A DNA stretch of 64,000 bases from a virus (IMGVR_UViG_3300018018_000003:1-64000); one strand, 5' to 3'. Counted from the stretch's first letter, positions 27,584 to 36,647 are shown. A program made the numbers and translations. The notes: generated from the sequence alone by a model not told the origin.

Positions 27584-27727
27584 TTATCTCTTTCTTTTAT
27601 GTACTCTCTCGGGTAACTTTTTCCCTTTGCTTGCCCGGTCAAATTCCCTGACCGTCTTATGTGAAATCCTGCCTTGACTTTCAAGGACATGAAATTTTTT
27701 TCTCTGAGCTTCTGATTTATATGGCAT
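27584..27727 (-). CDS. Small basic phage protein (47 aa)
   Basis: A 47-aa ORF from the ATG at 27725-27727 to a TAA at 27584-27586. The sequence MPYKSEAQRKKFHVLE, then ISHKTVREFDRASKGKKLP, follows a pattern of small proteins seen in other phages (FDxASKGKKLP). It begins two bases after the stop of the gene upstream. The strong pattern supports a real gene. Function is unknown; by position it may be a virion component. Confidence 0.75.
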   Translation of the reverse strand: MPYKSEAQRKKFHVLESQGRISHKTVREFDRASKGKKLPERVHKRKR

Positions 27728-27729
27728 TT

Positions 27730-28452
27730 TTAGCCCTCCTTTAATTTAGTTTCTGCATACTGAACTATTTCCTGTTCTCTCAAGTTGACCCCACAGTAAC
27801 TCAGCAACATCCGGACTAATACTATGTGTTCATCAGCCGGAGCTTCGCATTCTACTGAGTTCACGGCATCGTAAGTGATATAACCATCGCCTACGATATA
27901 TTTGAATACAGGGTCTTTGGGATACCTGAAGTAAGCCATATCCACCTGTGTTATGGGATACGGCACTACATCAGATACCGTATTTGGAAAGATATAGATC
28001 CCATCTGACCGAAGAACGGCAACTGGCATTCTTGTCACGGGACGCTTGGTGTAGTTCCCCTGCCTGCTTGCCAACTGCGACTCTGTGAGTACCTCCAATC
28101 CCTTAGGTAATACTGTGGGTATCTTATTTATGTTTATGGTGAAGTTATTTATTATCTCTCCGCGATGACAGTAGTCTGTAGGATAGGGTATCTTTCCATT
28201 GACTACCGGCACATTTGTCAGATAGACCTTGAATGCCTTGAGGTCATCCATGTTCTTCAGGGTTATCTCTGCATACTCTTTGGGTATGGGTCTCCCGGGT
28301 TGGTATTCCTCGGGAAGCCCATATTTATTCCTGAACCAGTCAAGATGCACCACCTTGATAAGCGATGCAAACCTGTCGGGTGTTATGACATTTCCGGAAA
28401 AATCCTTGTTTGTTACGTAGTTTACAAGGTCCCACATTTCCCAAAGGCTCAC
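27730..28452 (-). CDS. Structural protein (tail/adaptor)
   Basis: A 240-aa protein. The N-terminal half is helical with several Trp/Tyr residues (LWEMWDLVNYV, DWFRNKYGLPEEY). The second half is beta-rich (MPVAVLRSDGIYIFP, MAYFRYPKDP) and the end is helical. Proteins of this kind occur in the adaptor block of Bacteroidota phages. The exact role is not known. Confidence 0.55.
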   Translation of the reverse strand: MSLWEMWDLVNYVTNKDFSGNVITPDRFASLIKVVHLDWFRNKYGLPEEYQPGRPIPKEYAEITLKNMDDLKAFKVYLTNVPVVNGKIPYPTDYCHRGEIINNFTININKIPTVLPKGLEVLTESQLASRQGNYTKRPVTRMPVAVLRSDGIYIFPNTVSDVVPYPITQVDMAYFRYPKDPVFKYIVGDGYITYDAVNSVECEAPADEHIVLVRMLLSYCGVNLREQEIVQYAETKLKEG

Positions 28453-28467
28453 TATCTGTCCTCCTGA

Positions 28468-28992
28468 TTAGAAGTTATATTTTAAATTAATGCCAAGTCC
28501 AAGTGGAAAATAATTGGAGTTCCATAATCCCGGCATAAAATTTAAACTGAATTGCGGACTAAAGCCCAATACATTATACAGAGCTACTCCAAGCAATATA
28601 TCCAGTTTATTATCGTCAGGGACTACGGGTGTGCTTGTCGTAGGAAACCCTACTTGTAAGTTTAGGGATAGATATTCCACCGGATTACTGGCAGTTACTT
28701 TATAAAAGTTCCCACTTACGCCAACCCCTACCTTAGTGAATGCATAGGCTTCAAAGGCTTTTGTGGTTTTATTATAAAGCAATACATCGCCATCGGTACT
28801 CATAGAACCCCTTATTAGAAATATCTGATAAGTAGAGTCCTGTGAAGCTTTCAACTTTCCTGCATAGAGTTGATTATGCTGAAGAATCTTTGGATTGTTT
28901 TTTACCGGCAGAAGAAATCCACTCCATGCACTCTGTGCCTGGCAGATTACTGCCATAATCAAAAAAGCAAATAACAATAATAGTTTTTTCAT
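28468..28992 (-). CDS. Secreted outer-membrane barrel-like protein
   Basis: A 174-aa protein from the ATG at 28990-28992, which overlaps the holin-like stop as ATGA; a longer frame would lose the signal peptide. Residues 1-20 (KKLLLLFAFLIMAVICQAQ) are a signal peptide. The mature part is beta-rich and ends in alternating hydrophobic strands with a final Phe (GLGINLKYNF), the usual ending of outer-membrane barrels. It follows holin-like and endolysin genes. It could help disrupt the outer membrane at lysis or block other phages; both are inference. Confidence 0.65.
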   Translation of the reverse strand: MKKLLLLFAFLIMAVICQAQSAWSGFLLPVKNNPKILQHNQLYAGKLKASQDSTYQIFLIRGSMSTDGDVLLYNKTTKAFEAYAFTKVGVGVSGNFYKVTASNPVEYLSLNLQVGFPTTSTPVVPDDNKLDILLGVALYNVLGFSPQFSLNFMPGLWNSNYFPLGLGINLKYNF

Positions 28993-29222
28993 CCTTTTGG
29001 TTCTTTTGTTAATAACTGATCCTGTGAATTTGTGAGGACGTTTTTGATAAGATAACCGAGCAATGCTACTACGCCCGTAATGAGAATTGGCTTTATTGTA
29101 GGCCACGTCAGACTACCACCCGTCTGTATCAACTGATAAATGCCAGTTAATACTGCGGAAAAAAAAGCTACGACTAAACCCTTAATCGCATCTTTCGCAT
29201 TTAATGATAAGAATTTTGACAT
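28989..29222 (-). CDS. Holin-like membrane protein
   Basis: A 77-aa protein with two hydrophobic segments, about residues 11-32 (DAIKGLVVAFFSAVLTGIYQL) and 41-60 (TIKPILITGVVALLGYLI), and a charged tail. The size and two-segment topology are typical of holins. The genes around it encode a cysteine-peptidase-like protein, an M15 peptidase and a secreted barrel-like protein, which supports a lysis cassette. Confidence 0.6.
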   Translation of the reverse strand: MSKFLSLNAKDAIKGLVVAFFSAVLTGIYQLIQTGGSLTWPTIKPILITGVVALLGYLIKNVLTNSQDQLLTKEPKG

Positions 29223-29232
29223 CTTTTATAGT

Positions 29233-29958
29233 TTATTTGGTGATATAAGCAAGTTCATCAAGTAATTCCGGTGTCATAAGTTCGGGAGGAATGATTGCAT
29301 AAGCCTCATCCCATGTCTCATCAACCCAATCCCAAGTACCTTTTTGCTCTGCAGCCCATGTGAGGTTATTAACTGTTTGCGGGTCATAACCGGTGGTAAA
29401 CATTGCATGACCTTCATTCAGAAGTGTGCCGGGAGTCCAAACGGTATGGTTATTATTAAAATCGGTAATGGCATTCGCCTGTACCTGAAATCCCATATAC
29501 ACACCACCAAAGAACTGTATGGCCTGCATGATATGAGTGTGATTCTTTGGGTCGAGTTCACCAAAAGCAATAATCTTCTCTCCAAGATATGAATGTTTTC
29601 TCCATTTAGTCAGGAGGTCAAGCTCATTATATCCCCTATCACGATAACATGTGAGCCTGTTATAAAGAGAAATGACATCTTTTGACGATGGAACCACTAT
29701 GCCTCCCGGCGAGCTTATCGCATGATATACTGTTATCCCGTGAGCTATGCCAGCACATGTACAGTCCCCCTTTGTGTCATTGCCATCCATGGGAAACAAA
29801 ACGCTTGCATCCGTAGTGCCAGCTCTTGTATAGACTTTTGTAAGGTTATCAAATGAAGGATCGGGTGCCGGTAGTGCCGACATATACTTCGCAAGTTTTA
29901 TTGTCTTAAACTTGGTTTTCTTTGGATGTTTACCAAAACAACATTTCTGTGCTTCCAT
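29233..29958 (-). CDS. Cysteine-peptidase-like protein in the lysis cassette
   Basis: A 241-aa protein. KGDCTCAGIAHGI (63-74) resembles a papain-like nucleophile site, with C66 or C68 as candidate nucleophile. NEGHAMFTTGYD (181-192) provides a candidate His (H184), and TWDWVDE (208-214) follows where a third residue would lie. The order Cys, His, Asn/Asp fits C39/papain-like folds. It could cut peptide cross-links of the wall or process virion proteins. The family call is moderate only. Confidence 0.5.
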   Translation of the reverse strand: MEAQKCCFGKHPKKTKFKTIKLAKYMSALPAPDPSFDNLTKVYTRAGTTDASVLFPMDGNDTKGDCTCAGIAHGITVYHAISSPGGIVVPSSKDVISLYNRLTCYRDRGYNELDLLTKWRKHSYLGEKIIAFGELDPKNHTHIMQAIQFFGGVYMGFQVQANAITDFNNNHTVWTPGTLLNEGHAMFTTGYDPQTVNNLTWAAEQKGTWDWVDETWDEAYAIIPPELMTPELLDELAYITK

Positions 29959-29963
29959 GTTAT

Positions 29964-30404
29964 TTATGAATTAAATATAAATACTTTTCCATTGCCTGCA
30001 TCCCGGATATCAAGGTGGCACCAATCCACTCCTGCTTCAAGTCTTATAGGATAAGGCAATATATACTGATTTGTTATGATCCACTGTCTTGTCTCTTCTG
30101 CCAACATGCCAGCTGCATCGAAATCAAATGCCTGGCCAAATGCATGAGGATCCATAAATAATACTTTATCTTGAAAAGTTTGTTGCGATAAAGCACATAA
30201 CGGACATCGCAACCCACGCTGGGAGAACTGACCATTTATATTCCAGTTATTGATTATGACACTCCGATTGAGCTTTCCCCTGATGATATCTATTGTCTGA
30301 AGCAGCCGGGGATCAAAGAACTGCCAGGCTGTATCTCCATATTTATTAAATACCTCTTCACAAACAAGCTCTTCTAATTGAAAATAAGCGGGTTTCTGTA
30401 TCAT
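29964..30404 (-). CDS. Peptidase M15-like endolysin
   Basis: A 146-aa protein. The pattern starts with YFQLEELV, then VIINNWNINGQFSQRGLR. The zinc site is visible as H87 (DPHAFGQAFDFD, D94), then E123 (RLEAGVDW) and H130/D132 (CHLDI). This is the M15 D-Ala-D-Ala carboxypeptidase fold used by many phage endolysins. It overlaps the upstream membrane gene by four bases and is part of the lysis cassette. Confidence 0.75.
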   Translation of the reverse strand: MIQKPAYFQLEELVCEEVFNKYGDTAWQFFDPRLLQTIDIIRGKLNRSVIINNWNINGQFSQRGLRCPLCALSQQTFQDKVLFMDPHAFGQAFDFDAAGMLAEETRQWIITNQYILPYPIRLEAGVDWCHLDIRDAGNGKVFIFNS

Positions 30405-30973
30405 TTCTTTACAGTACTATGTTTTCTTAATGAATCAATCGGTTCTGCCACCACCGAATCAAATGGTACAAACATTATCTTGTACCCCGGTGGTATAGGT
30501 ATCATCTCTCCCCTGCTATCCGTCACAACAGGACTCCCAAGATTCTTAACTCCATTATGAACATCCTGCGTTGTCTTGTGATTCCATACTGCCAATCCTA
30601 TCACAATGAAAAAGCCTATAATAGTAAGTATCACATACCATTTGTTCTGTTTGCGTGATGCCGCAAGGTTCTTTGCTATCGTATCCCTCGATTCTCTGTC
30701 TTTTCTTTCTCTCTCAACTGCCTCATCACTAACGAGTGCTTCTTTCAATTTTTCAATGGTTTCAGTCTGTGAACATTTTGCAATGGTATGCGGGAGATTA
30801 TCAGAAATTAATTGTTCATGTTTGGATACGGAACCATTCAATCTTTTGAGATGATCTTTTATTCCTTCAAGATTGGCATTAATAAGATCTTCACGGGCTA
30901 TCGTGGCAGCTTCCCAACCGGATAAAACCCCGTGAATCATCTCCCTTACTTCGCTTCGTTCCTGTGCATCCAT
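30401..30973 (-). CDS. Membrane protein with coiled coil
   Basis: A 190-aa protein. Residues 1-110 are helical and charged. A single membrane segment is at 112-130 (WYVILTIIGFFIVIGLAVW), and a 60-residue beta-rich tail follows. The MDAQERSEVREMI start and the PHTIAKC block recur in phage membrane proteins found near endolysins. It may take part in lysis or membrane anchoring. A spanin role is possible but no lipoprotein partner was found. Confidence 0.5.
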   Translation of the reverse strand: MDAQERSEVREMIHGVLSGWEAATIAREDLINANLEGIKDHLKRLNGSVSKHEQLISDNLPHTIAKCSQTETIEKLKEALVSDEAVERERKDRESRDTIAKNLAASRKQNKWYVILTIIGFFIVIGLAVWNHKTTQDVHNGVKNLGSPVVTDSRGEMIPIPPGYKIMFVPFDSVVAEPIDSLRKHSTVKK

Positions 30974-31045
30974 TTATTTTGTTGTTATCAAAAGATTCCG
31001 AGAACAATTAAAATCTTTTTCATTGTATCAAATTTTAAGTTTATA

Positions 31046-32239
31046 TTAAGTTGTACTGTCAATTATCAGCCCTTTTGCAACAAGCGCAGCGATAAGACTT
31101 GTCAGAGCTGCATTCGATGCTTTTGATCCTGTCACGGTAAATGAAGTATTGGCGAGGAACGCTATCGGTATGCATTGGAGTTTTGTACCTCCATTTTTAG
31201 TGAAGGCAGCATTATCAAGGACAGAGCCGTGATTGAAGAAAAAGTTTATAGTTCCCCGCCCGTAATTATTTGTATCCACAACTCCGTAGGCAAAATCATA
31301 CCATAGATTCTGTGTGAAGTTTTCAACATTCAGGCACAAGGCATTTACTGTGCTTAACCCTCCTGAAAATGTTATCTGGTTTTGGCAATAGTTACAACCG
31401 GCTTTAATGATTGTTGCCACCAGTAAATTTGGGCCCACTTCAATCCCATTGATACAGCCAAAAGAATATACATCATTCAATACCGCATGGTCTGTCATAT
31501 AAAATCCGCTTGTAAGACCGCCTACTGAACAGTTCTCGATTATGTTTGATTGTTCGCAGTTTACTGCCGGAAGACATATCCCGACACAACGGTTTGTGGG
31601 GGAAGCACCATCAACCAATGTATTAGCCCAGGGGAATACCGTGCAGTTTTTAATGACATTATTGCTACCCTCCAAGCATCCTATTCCTCCCACGGAAACC
31701 TTTTTATTGCCGTCAACCGCTAATTGTATCTGGATATTTTCGATCCATACATTATTGTAATTGAAGTTTGCGTATATGCTCGTGGAATTTCCTTGTGATG
31801 CAATGACATAGGAATTGGCAGTTGATGTTGTCTGGGTTGATCTTAATATAGTTCCCTTTGTTCCCGGTACAACATAACTCTCTATGGCATTATTGATTGT
31901 TGCCGATTGTGTCATATTAGGTACTTCTTCCCCGATCAACTTAATAGTTACCCTGTTGGTGTCAAAATCATTGGTAGGAATATAAAGTTGGCTATTCATA
32001 TTCGTTCCTCCGACATTTGTTTGGAATGCCCCTGCTATCTTGTATATCCCCGCAGGAAAGTAAACGGTTCCACCTCCTCCTGTCACGCAGGCACTCAGTG
32101 CTGACTGTATCGCAATTGTATCATCAGTCGAATTATCATGGACTGCTCCATAATCAGTAACATCATAACATTTTGCTATGCTATTGACGGCTGCGTAAAA
32201 CTGTGCAGGAGTCATCCCTGCTGCTATTGTTCTTGCCAT
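31046..32239 (-). CDS. Pectate-lyase-type tailspike
   Basis: A 397-aa protein. Residues 20-60 read CYDVTDYGAVHDNSTDD, then IQSALSAC and TVYFPAGIYKI, the standard opening of pectate-lyase-3/beta-helix tailspikes. The rest is a right-handed helix-like series of short strands rich in Asn, Gly and Thr. Such spikes bind or cut host surface polysaccharide. It lies next to another fibre protein. Catalytic residues cannot be assigned by eye. Confidence 0.75.
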   Translation of the reverse strand: MARTIAAGMTPAQFYAAVNSIAKCYDVTDYGAVHDNSTDDTIAIQSALSACVTGGGGTVYFPAGIYKIAGAFQTNVGGTNMNSQLYIPTNDFDTNRVTIKLIGEEVPNMTQSATINNAIESYVVPGTKGTILRSTQTTSTANSYVIASQGNSTSIYANFNYNNVWIENIQIQLAVDGNKKVSVGGIGCLEGSNNVIKNCTVFPWANTLVDGASPTNRCVGICLPAVNCEQSNIIENCSVGGLTSGFYMTDHAVLNDVYSFGCINGIEVGPNLLVATIIKAGCNYCQNQITFSGGLSTVNALCLNVENFTQNLWYDFAYGVVDTNNYGRGTINFFFNHGSVLDNAAFTKNGGTKLQCIPIAFLANTSFTVTGSKASNAALTSLIAALVAKGLIIDSTT

Positions 32240-32250
32240 ATTTTTTGTTT

Positions 32251-33864
32251 TTAACTATAATTACTAAAGAAAGTGTTCCATATCCCCTGAAAAGTATTGA
32301 ACTGGTTTTGTGTCATTGTAGCCCCCATCCAGTATAATTCAAGAACGACTGTGCTTACGCACCATGCGGTAGCCCCTCCGTAATTTACAGCCAGCATATA
32401 CAACTCCTGTGCCCCAGTCAGTGTTGCTGAAGCAATATTTGCATCCGTTGAATTTGAATTGACCATCTGCTGGAAACTGCCCGCCACTGCCCTTGAAAGA
32501 CAGTTATATCCAGCTGCAAATGCCACAGAGCCGACTCCTGCCGTTGTCGTGTTATTCAGTCTTGTATTGTTTGTCCCGAAATAATCACCCCATTCCACAT
32601 TTCCGTCCGATCCCGGGACTGCCGAGAGCATCCCGTGATAATTGCCACCATTAGTAATTGATCCCGAAACTTTAAAGCCAAAACAGGCACTATTCTGAAC
32701 GAACAATACTCCGTTTGCTGCGGGATCGGGATTGTAATGGCTTCTTATATATGATTTTGTCCCATCGGAATGATCCCCTACATTATCGGTATGGGTAAGC
32801 GTCCCTCCATTGGCAACTCTCTCTCCATTGCAGGTTCCAGGGTTTATTATGTTCAACATGGAACCCCCCAGACCGTTAGACCTCGGAACAACAAGCACAT
32901 CAAACTGCGTACTCCATAGGCTTGCATTCTTTAATGCCTTTATTGCCGTATCCCATGTTGCTTTTTCCGCATCAGTATATGCAACCCCATCGGCAGAGAG
33001 TTTGGCTGCAAACAGTGCAAGCGAGGCGCTGTCATAAGCTGCCGGAGTAGTGGCATTGGCCGATGCACAGTAAGCGGAATATTGATTTCCCCCATTTACT
33101 GATATATAAGCCCTAAGACGATAATAGTATTTTGATGTGCCGAAACAAATGCTATCATCAAACGAAGTTGCATTTGCAGCGAGTGTCTGGATGACAGTAT
33201 AATTTGTTTCGTCAGTAAGGCTTCGTTCAAGCTTAAAACCGCTTTCATTTGAAGACATATCAGCAAATGTCCCCGATATATCAGTTGCGCTGTTTACAGT
33301 AAGTGCCAGGCTTGATGGTGCAGGAATCCAATATAATTTCTCTGCATCCCTGTTCCCTTTTGTATAGCCATGATTTGATAATACATTGCTCCACCATATA
33401 GACAGATGAAAATCATCACGCATCTTATTTTCCTTTGCGCTGCCTGAAGATTCGGTAGAGGAAAGGATCATTATGGCCGTTATAGTATAAGGAGAAACAT
33501 CAAGATATTTGACTATTGTCCTTGTGAAATCATAAGCTATTAACCTGTTCCCATCTGTTGTGCTTTGTGTCCCGTCTATCTTCCACCAGCAATAATCGGT
33601 ATCGGCATTCTTATAAGGAGTGGTATTCGGTGTAGTATAGACAGCATTAAGCCCCGAACCGGTTACTGTGAGATAATCCGATGAACCGTTTACCTGGTTA
33701 TAGAGTTTCCCTCCAATAACTTTATTGGCAAGAAGGTCAGTCGGGTCAGAAGCAAAGAATATCACTTCAGACTGCGATTTCCAATAGCTGCTCCATGAAG
33801 CACCGGCACTACGACCAATGTTTAATTTATTGACATTTTTATTTAATATCCCAAGGCGATTCAT
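32251..33864 (-). CDS. Tail-fibre-like protein with Fn3-like domain
   Basis: A 537-aa protein in three parts. Residues 1-180 are beta-rich with many aromatic residues. Residues about 188-275 are a fibronectin-III/Ig-like domain (GFKLERSLTDETNY, then SFDDS and YYYRLRAYI). Residues 280-537 are Gly/Asn/Thr-rich strands typical of fibre knobs (MLNIINPGTCNGERV, NGGNYHGML). It lies between the tailspike and a decoration-like protein. Host contact is the likely role. Confidence 0.6.
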   Translation of the reverse strand: MNRLGILNKNVNKLNIGRSAGASWSSYWKSQSEVIFFASDPTDLLANKVIGGKLYNQVNGSSDYLTVTGSGLNAVYTTPNTTPYKNADTDYCWWKIDGTQSTTDGNRLIAYDFTRTIVKYLDVSPYTITAIMILSSTESSGSAKENKMRDDFHLSIWWSNVLSNHGYTKGNRDAEKLYWIPAPSSLALTVNSATDISGTFADMSSNESGFKLERSLTDETNYTVIQTLAANATSFDDSICFGTSKYYYRLRAYISVNGGNQYSAYCASANATTPAAYDSASLALFAAKLSADGVAYTDAEKATWDTAIKALKNASLWSTQFDVLVVPRSNGLGGSMLNIINPGTCNGERVANGGTLTHTDNVGDHSDGTKSYIRSHYNPDPAANGVLFVQNSACFGFKVSGSITNGGNYHGMLSAVPGSDGNVEWGDYFGTNNTRLNNTTTAGVGSVAFAAGYNCLSRAVAGSFQQMVNSNSTDANIASATLTGAQELYMLAVNYGGATAWCVSTVVLELYWMGATMTQNQFNTFQGIWNTFFSNYS

Positions 33865-33879
33865 GAATATGGGATTTCG

Positions 33880-34188
33880 TTACTGACCAAGGGTGGCTAT
33901 CTGTGCTATGCCACCATATATTGCCACCAAGTCGCCATTACTACAGGGTTGATAGATGTCCTGCTGATCGGCAAGATAATGCCCCAATGTGGCTGATGAT
34001 GTGGGATTTGATCCTATGAGGAAGTAAATTGGCCCCGTGGTGGCGACAATCCTGACCGCAGTGCCGTTGATAGCTATACTCTGCGTTGATGCGACTGTCC
34101 CATTAACACTCTGTGGATCACTCAAGGGGATTAATCCGGAAGGGGTATTATTCAAATCCGTTGCTATGTGAAATTTTCGGGCTGCCAT
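33880..34188 (-). CDS. Small decoration/fibre-like protein
   Basis: A 102-aa beta-rich protein (SIAINGTAVRIVATTGPIYFLIGSNP, split here as SIAINGTAVRIV and GPIYFLIGSNP). The FLIGSNPT block occurs in small capsid-fibre or decoration proteins of several phages. It begins a transcription unit of its own: a terminator and a -7 box lie in the 135 bases upstream. Confidence 0.6.
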   Translation of the reverse strand: MAARKFHIATDLNNTPSGLIPLSDPQSVNGTVASTQSIAINGTAVRIVATTGPIYFLIGSNPTSSATLGHYLADQQDIYQPCSNGDLVAIYGGIAQIATLGQ

Positions 34189-34230
34189 GATATTATTATT
34201 TTAATGAACGACTACAATGAAAAACAACTT

Positions 34231-34238
34231 CAAAGATA
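34231..34238 (-). promoter_or_regulatory. -7 box before the decoration/fibre genes
   Basis: TATCTTTG on the minus strand matches the Bacteroidota -7 consensus exactly. The -33 position holds a T-rich stretch (TTTTA) rather than TTTG, so the match is partial. It lies between the terminator at 34264-34290 and the ATG at 34188, and would start transcription near 34224. Confidence 0.5.
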
Positions 34239-34263
34239 CAATTTCTATTTGACATAATAAAAT

Positions 34264-34290
34264 GAGCCAGACTAGAAAATAATCTGGCTC
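34264..34290 (-). terminator. Rho-independent-like terminator after the capsid operon
   Basis: Perfect eight-base arms (GAGCCAGA and TCTGGCTC) enclose an 11-base loop. On the minus strand the hairpin is followed by ATTTTATTATG. It ends the scaffold/capsid transcript just after the gene at 34324-35217 and isolates it from the fibre genes. The arms lie in an intergenic stretch of 135 bases with no other gene. Confidence 0.75.
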
Positions 34291-34323
34291 GAAAACAAAG
34301 AATCAACTATGAAAGAGGAATTA

Positions 34324-35217
34324 TCATTTCTCTACTGGTATCTTATTGCTTATAAGGGATGCCTGTACGTCATCACGGAAGTCCTCACTGCCCTTGTAAT
34401 AGTCATATAAGGCCTCTGTATTATTGGATATGCTTGCCGGTACCTTGCATATAAAGACATCCTTTCCCCCAGGGACACTCCAATACCATGATTTATTATT
34501 TACATTAAAGGTCACGAGCTTGCGTTCTTTCGTGATCTTATATATGGATGCACGGGTCTTGATCTCGTCTTCGGCATTGATCCTGTCGAAGAACTTATCC
34601 GGCCCGTCCTTCGTGCTGAATATCTTATCAAAGAGCATAGCCTGTATCTGAACGAGTTCCTTGTCCTCTATGTCCATGAAATATCCCTTGGCTATATCCC
34701 TTTGTCTTTCTTCGGTCAGTGCCAGTTCGCCAAGAAGAAGCGAATCTACCTTCTGCTGAATTTTTCTCTTCTCCATCTTCTTCTCTGCCTCTGTCACGAG
34801 GTCTTCAAAGGTGAATTTTGCCCTTGTATTAGGCTTAAAGTTATCTCCCACAAGACAGAACCTTGATTTTCTCAAAAGGAAAAAGATTAGTTCTATATCC
34901 GTGCGTTCAAGAAATCTCGAGCCTTCTAATATAAAATGAGTGGGGAGGTATTTCTTATTCCCTCGATCATCTGTAATGATATTCTCCACATATCTCCATG
35001 TCTCGCTGCCCGTATTGGTATTAACGGTACTCCTGAGAGGAATGGCTATTGATGCGGGTTTGTCCGGTAGCCGATTATGTTTCAGTCTGCTTGGCACTAT
35101 CCGGTCTGGAGGGTATTTCACCTTCACCGGGAATTTGCCATGAAAAAACTTCTCTATCGCCTCAATCTCTTTCGGGAATCGGGATAGTTCAAAGATCACA
35201 TCATTCTTGTATAACAT
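34324..35217 (-). CDS. Structural protein after the capsid gene
   Basis: A 297-aa protein from the ATG at 35215-35217, chosen because it follows the hairpin and the frame upstream codes the hairpin itself. It is basic and mixed alpha/beta: MLYKNDVIFELSRF, then KVKYPPDR, a helical centre (EAEKKMEKRKIQQKVD), and a beta-rich end (WYWSVPGGKDVFICKVPASIS). No family is recognised. Its place directly after the capsid gene suggests a head or connector role. Confidence 0.6.
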   Translation of the reverse strand: MLYKNDVIFELSRFPKEIEAIEKFFHGKFPVKVKYPPDRIVPSRLKHNRLPDKPASIAIPLRSTVNTNTGSETWRYVENIITDDRGNKKYLPTHFILEGSRFLERTDIELIFFLLRKSRFCLVGDNFKPNTRAKFTFEDLVTEAEKKMEKRKIQQKVDSLLLGELALTEERQRDIAKGYFMDIEDKELVQIQAMLFDKIFSTKDGPDKFFDRINAEDEIKTRASIYKITKERKLVTFNVNNKSWYWSVPGGKDVFICKVPASISNNTEALYDYYKGSEDFRDDVQASLISNKIPVEK

Positions 35218-35232
35218 AGCTTTTTTATTTAA

Positions 35233-35254
35233 GGGAGGGAACTGAATCCCTCCC
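35233..35254 (-). other. Hairpin between capsid gene and next gene
   Basis: Perfect eight-base arms GGGAGGGA and TCCCTCCC enclose a six-base loop, directly after the capsid stop. On the minus strand it is followed by TTAAATAAAAAAG, not a T run, so it is a poor classic terminator. It could protect the 3' end of the capsid mRNA or lower expression of the next gene. Confidence 0.55.
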
Positions 35255-35270
35255 ATGGTTTATACTTAAA

Positions 35271-36647
35271 TTAAGCACTTTCGAGCAAGACGAACTGATT
35301 TCCGCCACGGAAATGAGCTCCTACATGGCATCTCTGATAGGTATTCACCTTATCAAATTCTGTCACCTTGAGTCCTTCGCCTGCGCCACCGACTTTCCAT
35401 ACTTCCATCCTTCTGGAGTATTTTCCAAGAGCCCTGTAACGTGTTCCTATGGAGTCAACCATGTTACCCGATACGGGATCTTTCTTTTTGTTGATAGGCA
35501 TGAAAAGGCCAAGTTGATTGGCTACATAACCGGTGGCACCTTCAATCTGCGGGTTATTGAACGTCCCTAATGTCTTGAACAGGAATGTCCTTTCCGATTT
35601 TGTCAGATATGAGAAGTTGACTGATGCAGCCAGTGACTCATCCCTGTGGAAGAGAACATCATTGACGGCTTCTTTTGCAAAGACGATATTCGTATTTGTG
35701 AAGTAAGTCTTCAATGCGTTTTCAATGTCCTGTGTGAGAGACAATCCTGTTAACACTAATATGTAGTTTCCTGCAAAATTACGGTCAAGGGTGTTTGCCG
35801 TAGTATCGAACTCAGTGACATTGAAGTTCCCTACGGTATAGGTCTGTTCGTTACCAATTCTCCTTACATAAGGGATAGCGCCTTCGGTGAATTTAACAAC
35901 TCTTCCTGTTACAGGATCGGTTATTGAACCATCACCACGTCTTCCCCATAAGAGAGCACCGTCAATCTTGAGTGCCATACGGTAGTCAATGTCTATCTGT
36001 CCTTTGAAATAAAAGGCAGGTATTGACTGTCCTTTGCTCGTCACATCAAACCAGTCCTGACTGGCCATCTCTGTACCGGTATAACCAATGCTTTCCTTTA
36101 TGATCTGAGCATCGTTATCATATTCCCATGTGCCAGAGAGTGCTGAATCGGGCTGTCCTGATCCTTCCGAGAAGGCTGCCGTCCTGATTACAAGTGTCTC
36201 GCCCGCCGTTATTGCAGGAATATTGTCCATTGCATTGACGGGCTGTATTGTCAAGACGGGTGCCGTAGGCACTGTGGTCTTGTCAATAGATATGATCTGT
36301 CCCATGACTTCATTGGGGAACATAACGACATCCCATCTGCGGGGATAAAAGTTATTGTTCGCATCAAGACATGACGGATCGAGTGTTACATTCACTGTTG
36401 CTCCGGCTGCGCCTGCGGCCACAGCTCCAAGTGAAACAAAAGTTGTATGGATATGATTTTCTTCATAGTGTCCATACGTGTCTCCCATCACCGGTTCTTC
36501 AAATCCCATGGATCTGAGTAACTGGAAGAAGGAAGCGCCCTGATCACCGTACCTTGAAAAGAGTACGTTGAGTTTTTGCGGCTTGTGAATATCGAAGCCT
36601 GAAACTATATCAGAGGCATATATTTGTGCAATAGCATCTGGTCCCAT
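35271..36647 (-). CDS. Major capsid protein
   Basis: A 458-aa protein. The start is helical (MGPDAIAQIYASDIV, KLNVLFSRYGDQG). A long beta-rich centre follows (HIHTTFVSLGAVAAGAAGA, DVVMFPNEVMGQIISI), with a helix of spine type (LTQDIENALKTYFTNTN) and a final beta part (KVTEFDKVNTYQRCH). Size, composition and its position after a helical scaffold-like gene, with its own strong promoter and stop hairpin, point to the HK97-type major capsid protein. Direct family motifs are weak by eye. Confidence 0.75.
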   Translation of the reverse strand: MGPDAIAQIYASDIVSGFDIHKPQKLNVLFSRYGDQGASFFQLLRSMGFEEPVMGDTYGHYEENHIHTTFVSLGAVAAGAAGATVNVTLDPSCLDANNNFYPRRWDVVMFPNEVMGQIISIDKTTVPTAPVLTIQPVNAMDNIPAITAGETLVIRTAAFSEGSGQPDSALSGTWEYDNDAQIIKESIGYTGTEMASQDWFDVTSKGQSIPAFYFKGQIDIDYRMALKIDGALLWGRRGDGSITDPVTGRVVKFTEGAIPYVRRIGNEQTYTVGNFNVTEFDTTANTLDRNFAGNYILVLTGLSLTQDIENALKTYFTNTNIVFAKEAVNDVLFHRDESLAASVNFSYLTKSERTFLFKTLGTFNNPQIEGATGYVANQLGLFMPINKKKDPVSGNMVDSIGTRYRALGKYSRRMEVWKVGGAGEGLKVTEFDKVNTYQRCHVGAHFRGGNQFVLLESA

